A DNA stretch of 64,000 nucleotides from NCBI GenBank assembly GCA_947488905.1, contig CANLBJ010000001.1:434001-498000 (forward strand), read 5' to 3'. The stretch is from Ulvibacter algarum (lineage in GTDB: Bacteria; Bacteroidota; Bacteroidia; Flavobacteriales; Flavobacteriaceae). The position numbers and the translations under genes are program-made. Shown in pieces: positions 44,545 through 53,282 of this stretch. The stretch's first letter is position 1, and every line of letters starts with the position of its first letter. Below the pieces are notes generated by a model, which was given only the letters and a program-made list of their open reading frames with translations, made no database searches and had not been told where the DNA came from.

Positions 44545-46479
44545 TTAGATATTCTTTATAAAAACCTTTAAAGATTTCCCTTTAGGGATTTCCATTTTTT
44601 TACGCAGGTTATATCTATAATTATCTACACTTGCAGAGCTAATACCTAGTTGTAGTGCAATTTGTTTAGAGGTTTGCCCTAAACGAAGCATAGTAGCAAC
44701 CTTCTTTTCTTTTTCATTTAAGTTAACGTACAATTGATCAAGCTTTTCTCTAAAAGAATCATTGCTTTCACTCACTTGTTGATATAGTTGTATTTTTTCA
44801 CGATTTTGATCCATATCACTATTTATAAAATGGATGGTGTCTTGAACAACCCCTTTATGAGCATCGTTAATTACTTTTATACCTTTTAAGCGATCTTTTA
44901 TTTTATCAAGTAAATCATTTTTTTCTGAAATGTGAATAGCAAAATCTGTAATCTGTTTGTTTTTAAAAGCTACAACATCATCAAGAGCTTTCTTTTTAAC
45001 ATTAAGAACCTCTTGCTTTGCTAATAAACTTTCGCGTTTAACTTTGTTTAATTTATTTTGTCTAAAGTAAGAGAAAATAAAAAACATAGCTAAAAGACTG
45101 ACTCCGCCGAGAATAAATAAATTACGCTCTTTGAGTCTTTTTTTCTCCTCTTTAGCAAAGTTAATTTGTGCTTCTTGACTTTCTAGTTTTGAGTTGAGCT
45201 CGTTATAATTAAACTCAGATTGTAGTACACTAAATTTATTGCCAGCAAGAACTTCATTTAAACTATCTTTTAATACATTATACCTTTTAAGATACATCAA
45301 TGTAGCCTCAGTGTTATTATTGGCTTCGTGTAATTCGTAAAGTTCTTTTGTTATTTCTTTTTCTGATTCTACGTATTCTTTTATTTCTTCAGAATTTAAT
45401 AGTTTTTCTAACTCGATGATTGCTGCTCGAGTATTATCTTTTGCTCTATATATTTCTGCTTGTTGGCGACCTATGTTTATAGGGTGTAACAGGTTTGTAG
45501 ACCCATTAGATATAGTTTTTGCGCTATCAAGATATTTAGTAGCTACCTCTATATCGCCCATTTCTGTTTGTACTTTACTAATAAAAAGATAATCATCTAC
45601 AAGATCGTAAGCCACATCTTGTTTTTTGTCTTCTATCATTAAAGGTAAGTATGTTTTTAGAGCTAACTGGTATTTTTTTTCTTTGAGATAAATATTTGAA
45701 AGCTGTTTATCCATTAATTGTACCCCTTCTTGATAGCCTACTTTATCATACATAACCTTAGAGCTGTCTATGTAGATTTTTGCTCTATCATAATCATTTT
45801 CTTTATGATAGTATGTTGATAAAAAGTCATAAGCTTCACCTACTTCCCACCAAGCTTCTATTGGTTTTGATAATTTTAAAGATTTATTAATACAAACTAA
45901 AGCTGTTTTTTTATTGTCAGTCTCTAGATATAAGTTAGCAAGATCTGCGTAGTTTTCAGCAAGATATGTTTTTGAGTCTACGGTTTGATCGTCCTTTAAT
46001 AAGTATTTATTAGCCTCAAGATAGCTGTCTAAAGCGATATCATTTTTTTCTAAATAATAATTAGCCATTGCTTTTATTTGATAGCTATATGCAATACTGG
46101 CATACTGTTTTTTATCTGCTCTATTTGCATACATAAAAGCACTATCTGTATACTTTATCGCGAGAAGATCATCTTCATAATAAATTTGTAACCAAGCCAT
46201 TCTATTGTATAAGAGCATGGCATTAAAACTATCACTAGCTTTTTTACTTAATTCTATTCCTTTATTAAAGTAAAATGAAGCAGAATCGTTAGGTTCTTCC
46301 AGATAATACTGTCCTAACATTCTTAAATTATTTATTTTTTCTTTAGAAGGTAAGCTCTGTTGTTTCATGAGCTTAATGAGTTCTTTTTTTGTGGGATATG
46401 ACTCTACATTATCTTGAGAGAGGGCAGTAAACACAAGGCTAATACAAAAAATAAACAACAATAAGTGTTTCGCTTTCAT
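44545..46479 (-). CDS. Membrane-anchored TPR regulator with LuxR-type HTH
   Basis: 644 residues: signal sequence (1-21), periplasmic TPR repeats (about 50-420), one membrane segment (about 453-471, FILGGVSLLAMFFIFSYF), a coiled coil (about 475-560), and a C-terminal HTH (about 590-640, MLRLGQTSKQIALQLGISSASVDNYR in outline) related to LuxR/GerE. This one-component layout is common in Bacteroidota and lets a periplasmic signal reach DNA directly. Targets are unknown. Confidence 0.88.
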   Translation of the reverse strand: MKAKHLLLFIFCISLVFTALSQDNVESYPTKKELIKLMKQQSLPSKEKINNLRMLGQYYLEEPNDSASFYFNKGIELSKKASDSFNAMLLYNRMAWLQIYYEDDLLAIKYTDSAFMYANRADKKQYASIAYSYQIKAMANYYLEKNDIALDSYLEANKYLLKDDQTVDSKTYLAENYADLANLYLETDNKKTALVCINKSLKLSKPIEAWWEVGEAYDFLSTYYHKENDYDRAKIYIDSSKVMYDKVGYQEGVQLMDKQLSNIYLKEKKYQLALKTYLPLMIEDKKQDVAYDLVDDYLFISKVQTEMGDIEVATKYLDSAKTISNGSTNLLHPINIGRQQAEIYRAKDNTRAAIIELEKLLNSEEIKEYVESEKEITKELYELHEANNNTEATLMYLKRYNVLKDSLNEVLAGNKFSVLQSEFNYNELNSKLESQEAQINFAKEEKKRLKERNLFILGGVSLLAMFFIFSYFRQNKLNKVKRESLLAKQEVLNVKKKALDDVVAFKNKQITDFAIHISEKNDLLDKIKDRLKGIKVINDAHKGVVQDTIHFINSDMDQNREKIQLYQQVSESNDSFREKLDQLYVNLNEKEKKVATMLRLGQTSKQIALQLGISSASVDNYRYNLRKKMEIPKGKSLKVFIKNI

Positions 46480-46696
46480 GAGATAAATAATTAAGAGGCT
46501 AAAGATAAAATACTATATGATAAATCTCATATGTTATTTCATATTTTTCTCACATTGATGTTTTGGAACATAGATATGCAATACATTTACAACAGTGTTT
46601 GTAAGACGAGGTTTTGTCCCAATTTAATTTAAGGTTAATAATGTTAGTAACACCATAAACCTATTTCCGTCTTGTAAAATTACTATGAAGAAGAGA

Positions 46697-46730
46697 AAAC
46701 CACCTAATGAAGATTAGGTGGTTTCTTTTT
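46697..46730. terminator. Terminator hairpin downstream of recQ
   Basis: A 12-bp stem, AAACCACCTAAT with its complement, and a GAAG loop; T-rich on both sides. It is three bases past the recQ stop codon. Confidence 0.75.
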
Positions 46731-46732
46731 TG

Positions 46733-48874
46733 TTATTTTTTAGGATCTAGGTAGAGACCTAATTTTATAGTACTATAAGGCATCTTTTCTTCAAAATGAT
46801 CAAAGTATATTTTTAGTCCATCAGGATTTCCTAATTTTTTTTGAGCCATTTTCACTTCTTTGATTTCCTCTTGTGTAATAAATTGATAAAGATCTATTGA
46901 GGCACCTTCTTTATGCATTTTTACTAAATGACCAAAAATAGTATTCTCTGCTACACCTCTTTCTTTAGCTATCTCTGAAACGGTTTTACCGTCTTTAAAT
47001 AATTGAAAAGATTTTTCGTGAGTAGTTGTTTTTAAATCTGTAGCATCTAAGTGTTTTGCAATGACCTTTAAAAAGGCATCTGCATATTTATCAAGCTTAG
47101 CTTGTCCTACTCCACTAATTTCAGAAAATTGATTTATAGTTCTTGGCTTTTTGTCTTCCATGTCTTGAAGGCTGGCATCGCTAAAAATCACATATGCTGG
47201 TACGCCCATTGTCGTTGCAAGTGTAGAACGAAGCGTGCGTAATTTTTCAAAGAGGTCTTTTTTAGTGCTTTTACTTCTAGCAGCTTTTGGTTTTTGTATT
47301 TCTTCAGTTTGCTTTACTAGATTTGCTAGTCGTATGTTTTTTCCTTCAAAAAGAATCTGTTTTGCTATAGGGGTTAAAACTAAACGACCTTTTTCATGAA
47401 ACCAGATTTGTAATACTCCTTGATTTAAGAGTTGTATAATGTACTGTTGTAAATCTTTCCAGGAAAGATCTTTTGCTGCACCGTATGTTTTTATAGTTTG
47501 ATATCCTTTTTCTAATACTTGTTGATTTTGTGCTCCCCTTAAAACGTCAATAACGGTTCCTATTGCCTCTTGTTCTTTCATTCTTGTAACTGCAGAACAT
47601 ACTTTTTGAGCAATTAGGGTTCCGTCAAAGTACTTAGGTGGGTTTTTACATATATCACAGTTACCACAATCTTCTGCAAGGTTTTCACCAAAATAGCTTA
47701 AAAGTGCTTTTCTTCGGCAATTAAGTGATTCAGAAAACTGCTGCATTCTTTCAAGCTTAGCAAGTTGAAATTCTTGCGTTGGTGTCCCTTCAGTAAATTT
47801 CCGAAGCATTAAAACATCTGCGTAGCTATAGAACATGAGCGCTTGTGCTTTGAGCCCATCACGACCTCCACGTCCTATTTCTTGATAATAGCCTTCTATA
47901 TTTTTAGGCATATTATAATGTATTACCCAACGCACGTTGCTTTTATCAATACCCATCCCAAAAGCAATAGTAGCTACAATAATAGGGGTGCGATCATTGA
48001 TGAAATCTTCTTGTATTTGTGTGCGATCACCTGCAGACAAGCCCGCATGATATGCAGCCGCGTCGTAGCCTTTCGCTTTAAGTTTTTTGGTAATATTTTC
48101 TGTGCTTTTTCTACTTAAGCAATAAATAATTCCGCTTTGTAAACCACGCGAACTTAAAAACTTGTAAATATGTTGTATTCTGTTTTGTCCCGGTTTTACG
48201 TCTAGATAGATATTAGGTCTGTCAAAAGAGGAAACAAATTTTTGAGCGGTAGGTATTCCTAATTGCTGGAGAATATCATCTTGAGTTGCTCTATCTGCCG
48301 TAGCAGTTAGTGCTATTATGGGTGTTCCTGGAAATTCTTGTTTTAATCTGTTTAGCTGTGTGTAGGCAGGTCTAAAATCGTGACCCCAAGATGAGATACA
48401 ATGTGCTTCATCAACAGCGATAAGGTTAATTTGAATTTTTGAAAGATGGTTAGTAAGCCCCCACAAACTTTCTGGCGCAACATAAATAAGTTTGAGTTGA
48501 CCGGTAATTAGTTTTTCTAAAATAGCCGCTTGTACTTCTTGCTCTTGAGTACTATTATAGTATGCTGCAGAAATACCATTTGCGTTAAGCGCATCTACTT
48601 GATCTTTCATTAAGGCTATTAATGGAGATATCACAATTGCGGTTCCGTCTAAGGCCAATGATGGTAACTGAAAACACAAAGATTTACCACCACCTGTAGG
48701 CATAATTGCCAGCGCATCTTTACCTGCTAATACGGTGTTTATTATCTCTTCTTGGTTAGGACGAAATGAGTCGTAACCGAAGTGGGTTTTGAGTAGCGCC
48801 CTTCGACTCCGCTCAGGGTGCTGCTCAAAATCATTTAGATTTTGTGATATTTGTAATGCGTTTGGTTTTGACAT
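46733..48874 (-). CDS. recQ: ATP-dependent DNA helicase RecQ
   Basis: 713 residues. 3'-5' helicase in recombination and fork repair. Walker A MPTGGGKS (58-65), DEAH (155-158, VDEAHCISSWGHDFR), zinc-binding CRRKALLSYFGE...CGNCDIC, winged helix, and a C-terminal HRDC (about 535-620) followed by a second helical domain (VSEIAKERGVAENTIFGHL). Residues 16-29 (EQHPERSRRALLK region) are an in-frame insertion of the palindromic repeat just ahead of the helicase core at HFGYDSFRPNQ. Confidence 0.95.
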   Translation of the reverse strand: MSKPNALQISQNLNDFEQHPERSRRALLKTHFGYDSFRPNQEEIINTVLAGKDALAIMPTGGGKSLCFQLPSLALDGTAIVISPLIALMKDQVDALNANGISAAYYNSTQEQEVQAAILEKLITGQLKLIYVAPESLWGLTNHLSKIQINLIAVDEAHCISSWGHDFRPAYTQLNRLKQEFPGTPIIALTATADRATQDDILQQLGIPTAQKFVSSFDRPNIYLDVKPGQNRIQHIYKFLSSRGLQSGIIYCLSRKSTENITKKLKAKGYDAAAYHAGLSAGDRTQIQEDFINDRTPIIVATIAFGMGIDKSNVRWVIHYNMPKNIEGYYQEIGRGGRDGLKAQALMFYSYADVLMLRKFTEGTPTQEFQLAKLERMQQFSESLNCRRKALLSYFGENLAEDCGNCDICKNPPKYFDGTLIAQKVCSAVTRMKEQEAIGTVIDVLRGAQNQQVLEKGYQTIKTYGAAKDLSWKDLQQYIIQLLNQGVLQIWFHEKGRLVLTPIAKQILFEGKNIRLANLVKQTEEIQKPKAARSKSTKKDLFEKLRTLRSTLATTMGVPAYVIFSDASLQDMEDKKPRTINQFSEISGVGQAKLDKYADAFLKVIAKHLDATDLKTTTHEKSFQLFKDGKTVSEIAKERGVAENTIFGHLVKMHKEGASIDLYQFITQEEIKEVKMAQKKLGNPDGLKIYFDHFEEKMPYSTIKLGLYLDPKK
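48788..48829. repeat. Palindromic repeat copy inside recQ
   Basis: TTTGAGTAGCGCCC and GGGTGCTGCTCAAA pair with two mismatches around TTCGACTCCGCTCA. It encodes QHPERSRR in RecQ, a peptide typical of this family. Confidence 0.8.
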
Positions 48875-49146
48875 GTTGCTGCTCTTTTTAATTCTTCTGC
48901 CCAGTTCAAAATTAAGGCTTCTTTCTTTATTCTAGTCCATTTTTTCTATTGCATTTCTCTTAAATATGCAACGTTTTTTGATTCTAATTCTTCAAAATAT
49001 ACTAATGCGACTGGTAGATTTTTAGAGGTGTATAATGCTCCTAAACCCATCTGGTGTTCCTTAAATCTTTTTAGTAAAGACCTAGTGCTTCCTATATAAT
49101 AACTTCCATTATCACATTTTAAAATATATGTATATGATTTTCCCAT
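48835..49146 (-). pseudogene. GIY-YIG nuclease-like gene interrupted by an amber codon
   Basis: From ATG at 49146 the frame reads GKSYTYILKCDNGSYYIGST, then RSLLKRFKEHQMG and LVYFEELESKNVAYLREMQ, then TAG at 48946. The same frame goes on with KKWTRIKKEALILNWAEELKRAA, which is exactly the C-terminal part expected of UvrC-type small GIY-YIG proteins (REMQ-x-KKW-x-R-x-KKEALI). One codon thus interrupts an otherwise complete gene. It may be inactive, or read through. The extended frame runs into the recQ start and stops at 48835. The ORF up to the TAG is 66 residues, against the usual 80-100. Confidence 0.75.
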
Positions 49147-49160
49147 GTTAATAATTTAAA

Positions 49161-49180
49161 TAGGCGGCATAAGCCGCCTA
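49161..49180. terminator. Hairpin between ssb and the GIY-YIG gene
   Basis: TAGGCGGC and GCCGCCTA form a perfect 8-bp stem around ATAA, without a long T run. It may end the ssb message. Confidence 0.45.
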
Positions 49181-49230
49181 TAAAATAAAGTATAACTCAG
49201 GTTCGATTTTTCACAAACTAGTAATTATTT

Positions 49231-49266
49231 GCAAAGCAGCCTGAGCGGAGTCGAAGGCTACTTTGC
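49231..49266. repeat. Palindromic repeat copy at the ssb 3' end
   Basis: GCAAAGCAGCC and GGCTACTTTGC bracket CTGAGCGGAGTCGAAGG. The right arm includes the last codons and the stop codon of ssb. Confidence 0.75.
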
Positions 49267-49590
49267 AAACATCAACAACTCTGTACAAAAAACCTCTGTT
49301 ACATAATGTTTTTTGCCGTCTTTGTCATCCCAAGATCTATTAGTTAGTTTTCCTTCTATGGCTATCTCTTGTCCTTTTTTAATGTAGTTTTCTACCACAT
49401 TTACAAGACCGCCTCTCACAACTATATTGTGCCAGTAAGCACGTTCTACTTTTTGTCCGTTTTTGTCTTTATAGCTATCATCTGTAGCCATAGAGAAATT
49501 TGCAATTTTATTGCCATCTGCAAAAGTTTTGATTTCTGGTTCTTGACCTAATCTTCCAATTAACTGTACTTTGTTTCTAAGTGCGTTCAT
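49258..49590 (-). CDS. ssb: Single-stranded DNA-binding protein, short form
   Basis: 110 residues. An OB fold starting MNALRNKVQLIGRLGQEPEI and with YWHNIVVRG and EGKLTNRSWDDKDGKKHYVT. It has no acidic tail ending in DDIPF-type residues, the hub that binds repair partners; it ends ELLMFAK. I believe short tailless SSBs are usual as second copies in Flavobacteriaceae, so the main SSB is probably elsewhere. A palindromic repeat overlaps the stop codon. Confidence 0.92.
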   Translation of the reverse strand: MNALRNKVQLIGRLGQEPEIKTFADGNKIANFSMATDDSYKDKNGQKVERAYWHNIVVRGGLVNVVENYIKKGQEIAIEGKLTNRSWDDKDGKKHYVTEVFCTELLMFAK

Positions 49591-49958
49591 AATATTTAAT
49601 TTTTTGTGTCTATCCCAAATCTTGAGTTATAGTTTATAAGGGATGTTTAAACAGTTATTTAATAATGTCTTTGGGCTTATCCCGCAGATCTAAATGTCTA
49701 GAGAAATAGTTTTTAATTTTGTTATTCCTTGTTGACACTGCAAACATATAACCGCATCCTAATCGCAGTCGGTAGCTAACTATTTACTTTCGTTTGCAAG
49801 TGTTTGTAATTATTTGAAAACGTTTATAACACTGTTATACAGGTGTTTGTGTTTCTTCTGAAATATTAATATTTCAGAAGAAAATAGCCGTTTACAAGAA
49901 GTTGTAGCTGTTTATTGAATAACAAATAATGAAATATAGACTTGGGAAAATTAAATAA
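49591..49958. other. 368-base gene-free stretch
   Basis: I see no gene here. It holds a 32-base perfect palindrome (49852-49883) and several TGTTTGT-like words, but no clear promoter. Confidence 0.6.
49852..49883. repeat. Perfect 32-base palindrome without a loop
   Basis: TTTCTTCTGAAATATT followed directly by its own reverse complement. It is AT-rich with no unpaired centre. Confidence 0.85.
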
Positions 49959-50192
49959 TCACCCCTTTTGGTACCCAGGATTTACATATCTGTAAATTTC
50001 ATATACAAAACCATCTTTAGTAATGTAGTATGCAAAATTATTTAAATCAAGATCCTTTTTTAGAGTAGCACGCATTTTAAACTCTGGTTCTATGTTCTTC
50101 ATGCCCTGAACAAAGGCGTGCAAGTTTGTATTACCATACACAGGTGTGTGGTTTAAGATGGCAACGATAAACTCTTTTGTTCTTTTGTTCAT
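49959..50192 (-). CDS. Small protein of 77 residues, unknown
   Basis: Starts at the ATG at 50192 (MNKRTKEFIVAILNHTPVYG), the most natural start; an upstream in-frame start would add a hydrophobic lead of 15 residues. The product is compact and basic, with LHAFVQGMKNIEPEFKMRAT and YYITKDGFVYEIYRYVNPG. No signal peptide, no recognised family. It is divergent from the ncRNA candidate. Confidence 0.6.
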   Translation of the reverse strand: MNKRTKEFIVAILNHTPVYGNTNLHAFVQGMKNIEPEFKMRATLKKDLDLNNFAYYITKDGFVYEIYRYVNPGYQKG

Positions 50193-50255
50193 ATTACTTA
50201 GAGTGCATAAAAGTACTAAATTTAAACAAATAAGCACATATTTTAAAAATTACAT

Positions 50256-50286
50256 TTGGTTTGTATGTAGATACTATGTATATTTG
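50256..50286 (+). promoter_or_regulatory. Consensus promoter of the ncRNA candidate
   Basis: TTG (50256-50258), a 20-base spacer, then TATATTTG (50279-50286). It is one of the two best promoter matches in the window, yet no convincing protein gene follows it. Confidence 0.7.
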
Positions 50287-50291
50287 TCACT

Positions 50292-50488
50292 ATAAATAGG
50301 ATTATTGTTGTCTTATGTAGCAGTGTTATTTACAGTTACAACTTTAAGAGTTACACATCTTCAATCGTGTCTTTTTTTGAACCCCCACTTCAAAAAAAAC
50401 TTAAGGATAGACAACCATTTAAAGACTGTTGGGGAACGGACTTTAAATACCAAAAAAAGGATGCTTCGTAAAGAAGCATCCTTTTTTG
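50292..50488 (+). ncRNA. Candidate structured non-coding RNA
   Basis: About 195 bases between a consensus promoter and a strong terminator. GTTGTCT (50307-50313) pairs with AGACAAC (50409-50415). ATTTAAAG-A-CTGTT (50417-50430) pairs with AACGG-A-CTTTAAAT (50435-50448) around a GGGG loop. The loop is complementary to CCCCC at 50382-50386, which could form a kissing pair. Small local stems (ACAC/GTGT, AACT/AGTT) lie in the 5' half. The one reading frame here (50305-50493) runs through the terminator and is not protein-like. It could be a 6S-type or a new RNA; I cannot match it to a known family. Confidence 0.55.
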
Positions 50489-50489
50489 T
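50453..50489 (+). terminator. Strong terminator of the ncRNA candidate
   Basis: A perfect 15-bp stem, AAAAAAGGATGCTTC with its complement, a GTAAA loop and a T run. Confidence 0.85.
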
Positions 50490-50605
50490 TTAATACTGTT
50501 TTCTAAAAAATAATGGATTAAACGTTATAACCTTTCCAAGCGCTGGTTTCAAGTAGTTAAAGAGTCTCAGCAGAGCCAAAAGTGTAATCAAAAAGAACAA
50601 TTAAA

Positions 50606-50711
50606 GGGTTCCTGAGTGATTCAAAATAGATGCGCTTTTGCGCATCTATTTTGAATTGTATCGAAAGACCGACAACGAATACTACACCATCATCTACGAA
50701 TACTAAAGCAC
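50606..50711 (+). repeat. Hairpin-promoter repeat module, copy 1
   Basis: GGTTCCTGAGTGAT, then a hairpin with a perfect 17-bp stem (50619-50635 with 50640-50656), then TTGTATCGAAAGACCGACAACG. An AATACTAAAGCACACAAAAT block follows. The flanks and block recur at 53283, the stem sequence does not. AAAGCAC begins 32 bases before the -7 box in both copies. Confidence 0.75.
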
Positions 50712-50736
50712 ACAAAATTCTACTGCATAACGGCAA

Positions 50737-50744
50737 TACATTTG
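50737..50744 (+). promoter_or_regulatory. -7 box of the VIT-VWA gene
   Basis: TACATTTG, 90 bases before the ATG at 50835. It rules out the in-frame TTG at 50742 as a start. Confidence 0.6.
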
Positions 50745-50834
50745 GCCAAGGGTAATCGAAAAGGCACATTTCCGAAGAAAGAAAAAAGCATAGACTACTT
50801 AATAAATCAAACATTAATTTTTAATAATCACGTT

Positions 50835-53027
50835 ATGAAAAAGCTACCATTTATCTTATTACTATTCGTTTCCTTTATCACCTTTGGTCAAGAAAAAGGA
50901 ACTCAAAAAAAAGAGTCACCTTACTTAGAAGTCCTATCTGCAAATGCTGTGATTCCATTAAAAGAATCTAAGGCAGAAGTAAATATCACTGGGACTATTG
51001 CTCACGTTAAAATGACTCAAGTATATCACAATGAAGGGACGACACCTATAGAGGCAAAATATGTGTTCCCGTTATCTACACAAGCAGCGGTTCACGATAT
51101 GAAAATGAAAGTAGGGGGTAGAGTTACCAATGCAAAAATCTTTGAAAAACAAGAGGCAGAAAAAGTGTATAAAGAAGCTGTAGAACAAGGTAAACGTGCT
51201 GCAAAATTAGACCAAAATAGACCAAATGTTTTCCAGATGAAAGTAGGAAACGTGATGCCAGGCGATGAGATAAGCATAGAAATTTATTACACAGAAATGC
51301 TATCACCTATTAATGGTCAGTACCAGTTTGTTGCACCAAGTGTAGTAGGCCCAAGGTTTACGGGAGAGAATACAAGTGGCGAGACGACCTTTAATAATCC
51401 TATTACAAAAAAAGGAGTGGCAGACACTTTTAAGTATGATATGCAAGTAGAAATACAAGCCGGAATGATGATACAGAATATTGAGAGTACTTCTCATAAA
51501 GTGAATATTTTATACCCATCAAGAGATAGCGCTTCTATCTTTTTATCAAAAAGTAATGTCAATCCTGCCAACAGAGATTTTATATTAAACTATAGCTTAA
51601 GAGGAGAAGAAATAGCGTCTGGATTGCTATTATACGAGCACAATGACGAGAAGTTTTTTGCTTATATGATGGAGCCGCCAGCTGCTGTAAAAGCAAAGCA
51701 AGTAACTGCAAGAGAATACCTTTTTATTGTAGATGTATCTGGGTCAATGAACGGCTATCCTCTAGAAGTAAGTAAAGATTTAATGCGTAATCTTTTATGT
51801 AACTTAAATACAGAAGACACATTTAATGTACAGTTATTTGCCTCAAGTTCTACCGTTTTTAACCCAACACCAGTACAAGCAACAGATGCTAATGTGAACA
51901 ATGCAATTGAGTTTTTAACAAGTGGTCAAGGCGGAGGCGGTACTCAATTATTGAGCGCGCTTAATGTTGCCTATGGTTTACCACGCTCACAAGCAGGTAG
52001 CTCACGTTCTATGGTGGTTATTACAGATGGTTATGTATCTGTAGAGCGTGAGGCATTCACAAAAATAGAAGACAATCTAGATCAAGCAAACGTGTTTACG
52101 TTCGGGATTGGGAGCAGCGTTAATCGCTACTTAATTGAAGGGATGGCAAAGGTAAGCCAGAGCGAATCTTTTATCGCAACCAATCGTGAAGAGGCTTCAA
52201 AAGTGGCAGAAGATTTTAAAACATACATAGATAGCCCAGTGATGACTCAAGTAAAATTTGCAACCAAAGGTTTTGAAGTGTACGACATAGAGCCGTCTTC
52301 AGTGCCAGATATTTTTGCAGCGCGTCCTGTTGTTATCTTCGGAAAGTATAAAGGCGAGGCTACTGGTGAGATTATAATGACCGGTTACCAAGGGAAGAAA
52401 AAAATAAAGCAACGCTTTAAAGTTTCTGAAGGAACCCTTTCACCAGACAATAAAGCATTAAGATATTTATGGGCTCGTAAAAAAATAGAGCAACTTGATG
52501 ATTATAGCACACGTTTTAGAGATGATACAAAAGCAGAAGTTACAGCACTAGGATTGCAATACAATCTTGCTACACAATACACATCTTTTGTTGCAGTAGA
52601 TGAACAAGTAGTTAATGAAGGCGGAAATGCTAAAACTGTAAAACAACCCCTACCTATGCCACAAAATGTAAATAACAGCGCAGTAGGTGCAGAGGCAGAA
52701 GTAAAAGAAAAGTCAGTTTTTACAAAGACGTACACATTAGGTTTTGACAATAGCGAATTGCCTAAAGCCGAAGCAAGAAAAGTAAAAATGTGGTTTAAAG
52801 CACAGTATGGTTATTTAGCAGAAAAATACACAAGAGCTCACTTTGAGTTTAGATTAAAGTTTGGTGACAATGGTGAGATCATTTCTGCAGAAATCTTTAA
52901 CGGAACAGAATGGATAAAAGATCAAGAAATGTTAAACGCTTTTAAAGGCTTAGATATTGAAGAATTAAAAACTAATAAGCAGTTTACCATTTTAGTAAAA
53001 GATAACCGCACGGCGTGTAGCTGTTAA
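50835..53027 (+). CDS. Secreted VIT and von Willebrand A domain protein
   Basis: 730 residues from the ATG at 50835, which gives a signal peptide (MKKLPFILLLFVSFITFGQ). A VIT domain (about 30-160; VIPLKESKAEVNITGTIAHV) is followed by a VWA domain with intact MIDAS Asp300, Ser302, Ser304 (IVDVSGSMNG). A third beta-rich segment and a C-terminal domain (about 640-730) end in RTACSC. This VIT-VWA pairing, as in inter-alpha-trypsin inhibitor heavy chains, mediates metal-dependent protein contacts at the surface or in the periplasm. It has its own promoter within a repeat module and a terminator. Confidence 0.9.
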   Translation: MKKLPFILLLFVSFITFGQEKGTQKKESPYLEVLSANAVIPLKESKAEVNITGTIAHVKMTQVYHNEGTTPIEAKYVFPLSTQAAVHDMKMKVGGRVTNAKIFEKQEAEKVYKEAVEQGKRAAKLDQNRPNVFQMKVGNVMPGDEISIEIYYTEMLSPINGQYQFVAPSVVGPRFTGENTSGETTFNNPITKKGVADTFKYDMQVEIQAGMMIQNIESTSHKVNILYPSRDSASIFLSKSNVNPANRDFILNYSLRGEEIASGLLLYEHNDEKFFAYMMEPPAAVKAKQVTAREYLFIVDVSGSMNGYPLEVSKDLMRNLLCNLNTEDTFNVQLFASSSTVFNPTPVQATDANVNNAIEFLTSGQGGGGTQLLSALNVAYGLPRSQAGSSRSMVVITDGYVSVEREAFTKIEDNLDQANVFTFGIGSSVNRYLIEGMAKVSQSESFIATNREEASKVAEDFKTYIDSPVMTQVKFATKGFEVYDIEPSSVPDIFAARPVVIFGKYKGEATGEIIMTGYQGKKKIKQRFKVSEGTLSPDNKALRYLWARKKIEQLDDYSTRFRDDTKAEVTALGLQYNLATQYTSFVAVDEQVVNEGGNAKTVKQPLPMPQNVNNSAVGAEAEVKEKSVFTKTYTLGFDNSELPKAEARKVKMWFKAQYGYLAEKYTRAHFEFRLKFGDNGEIISAEIFNGTEWIKDQEMLNAFKGLDIEELKTNKQFTILVKDNRTACSC

Positions 53028-53069
53028 AATGTTATAAAATTTAAAAATTGTGTTTTGGTTGGTTGACTT

Positions 53070-53112
53070 CGACCCCAATGGTGTAAAAACTGTTTGGGGT
53101 CGTTGTTTTTTT
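53070..53112 (+). terminator. Terminator after the VIT-VWA gene
   Basis: CGACCCCAA pairs with TTGGGGTCG, followed by TTGTTTTTTT. The stretch 53028-53458 holds no gene; besides this hairpin it has two repeats and a promoter. Confidence 0.8.
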
Positions 53113-53149
53113 AACCGCTATTTTTTTTATTACTAAATCTACAAATGCA

Positions 53150-53222
53150 CTTTGACTTCGCTCAGCAGAACCACTCAGCCAGACAAAAGTTAACAATGTC
53201 AGTCTGAGCGCAGTCGAAGAGA
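53150..53222. repeat. Palindromic repeat copy, two-armed
   Basis: GACTTCGCTCAG (53154-53165) and the inverted CTGAGCGCAGTCGAAG (53204-53219) bracket about 40 bases. Confidence 0.75.
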
Positions 53223-53282
53223 ATGTAACGCACAATATTACACCCTAGCACAAACAAGCACATAAATAAACCTAACAATTTA

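Noticed and set aside
50305-50493. 62-codon frame within the ncRNA candidate
   Set aside because: It reads through the terminator hairpin and stem, with no protein-like features.
50742-50834. N-terminal extension of the VIT-VWA protein from an in-frame TTG
   Set aside because: The TTG lies in the -7 box, and the extension would bury a good signal peptide.
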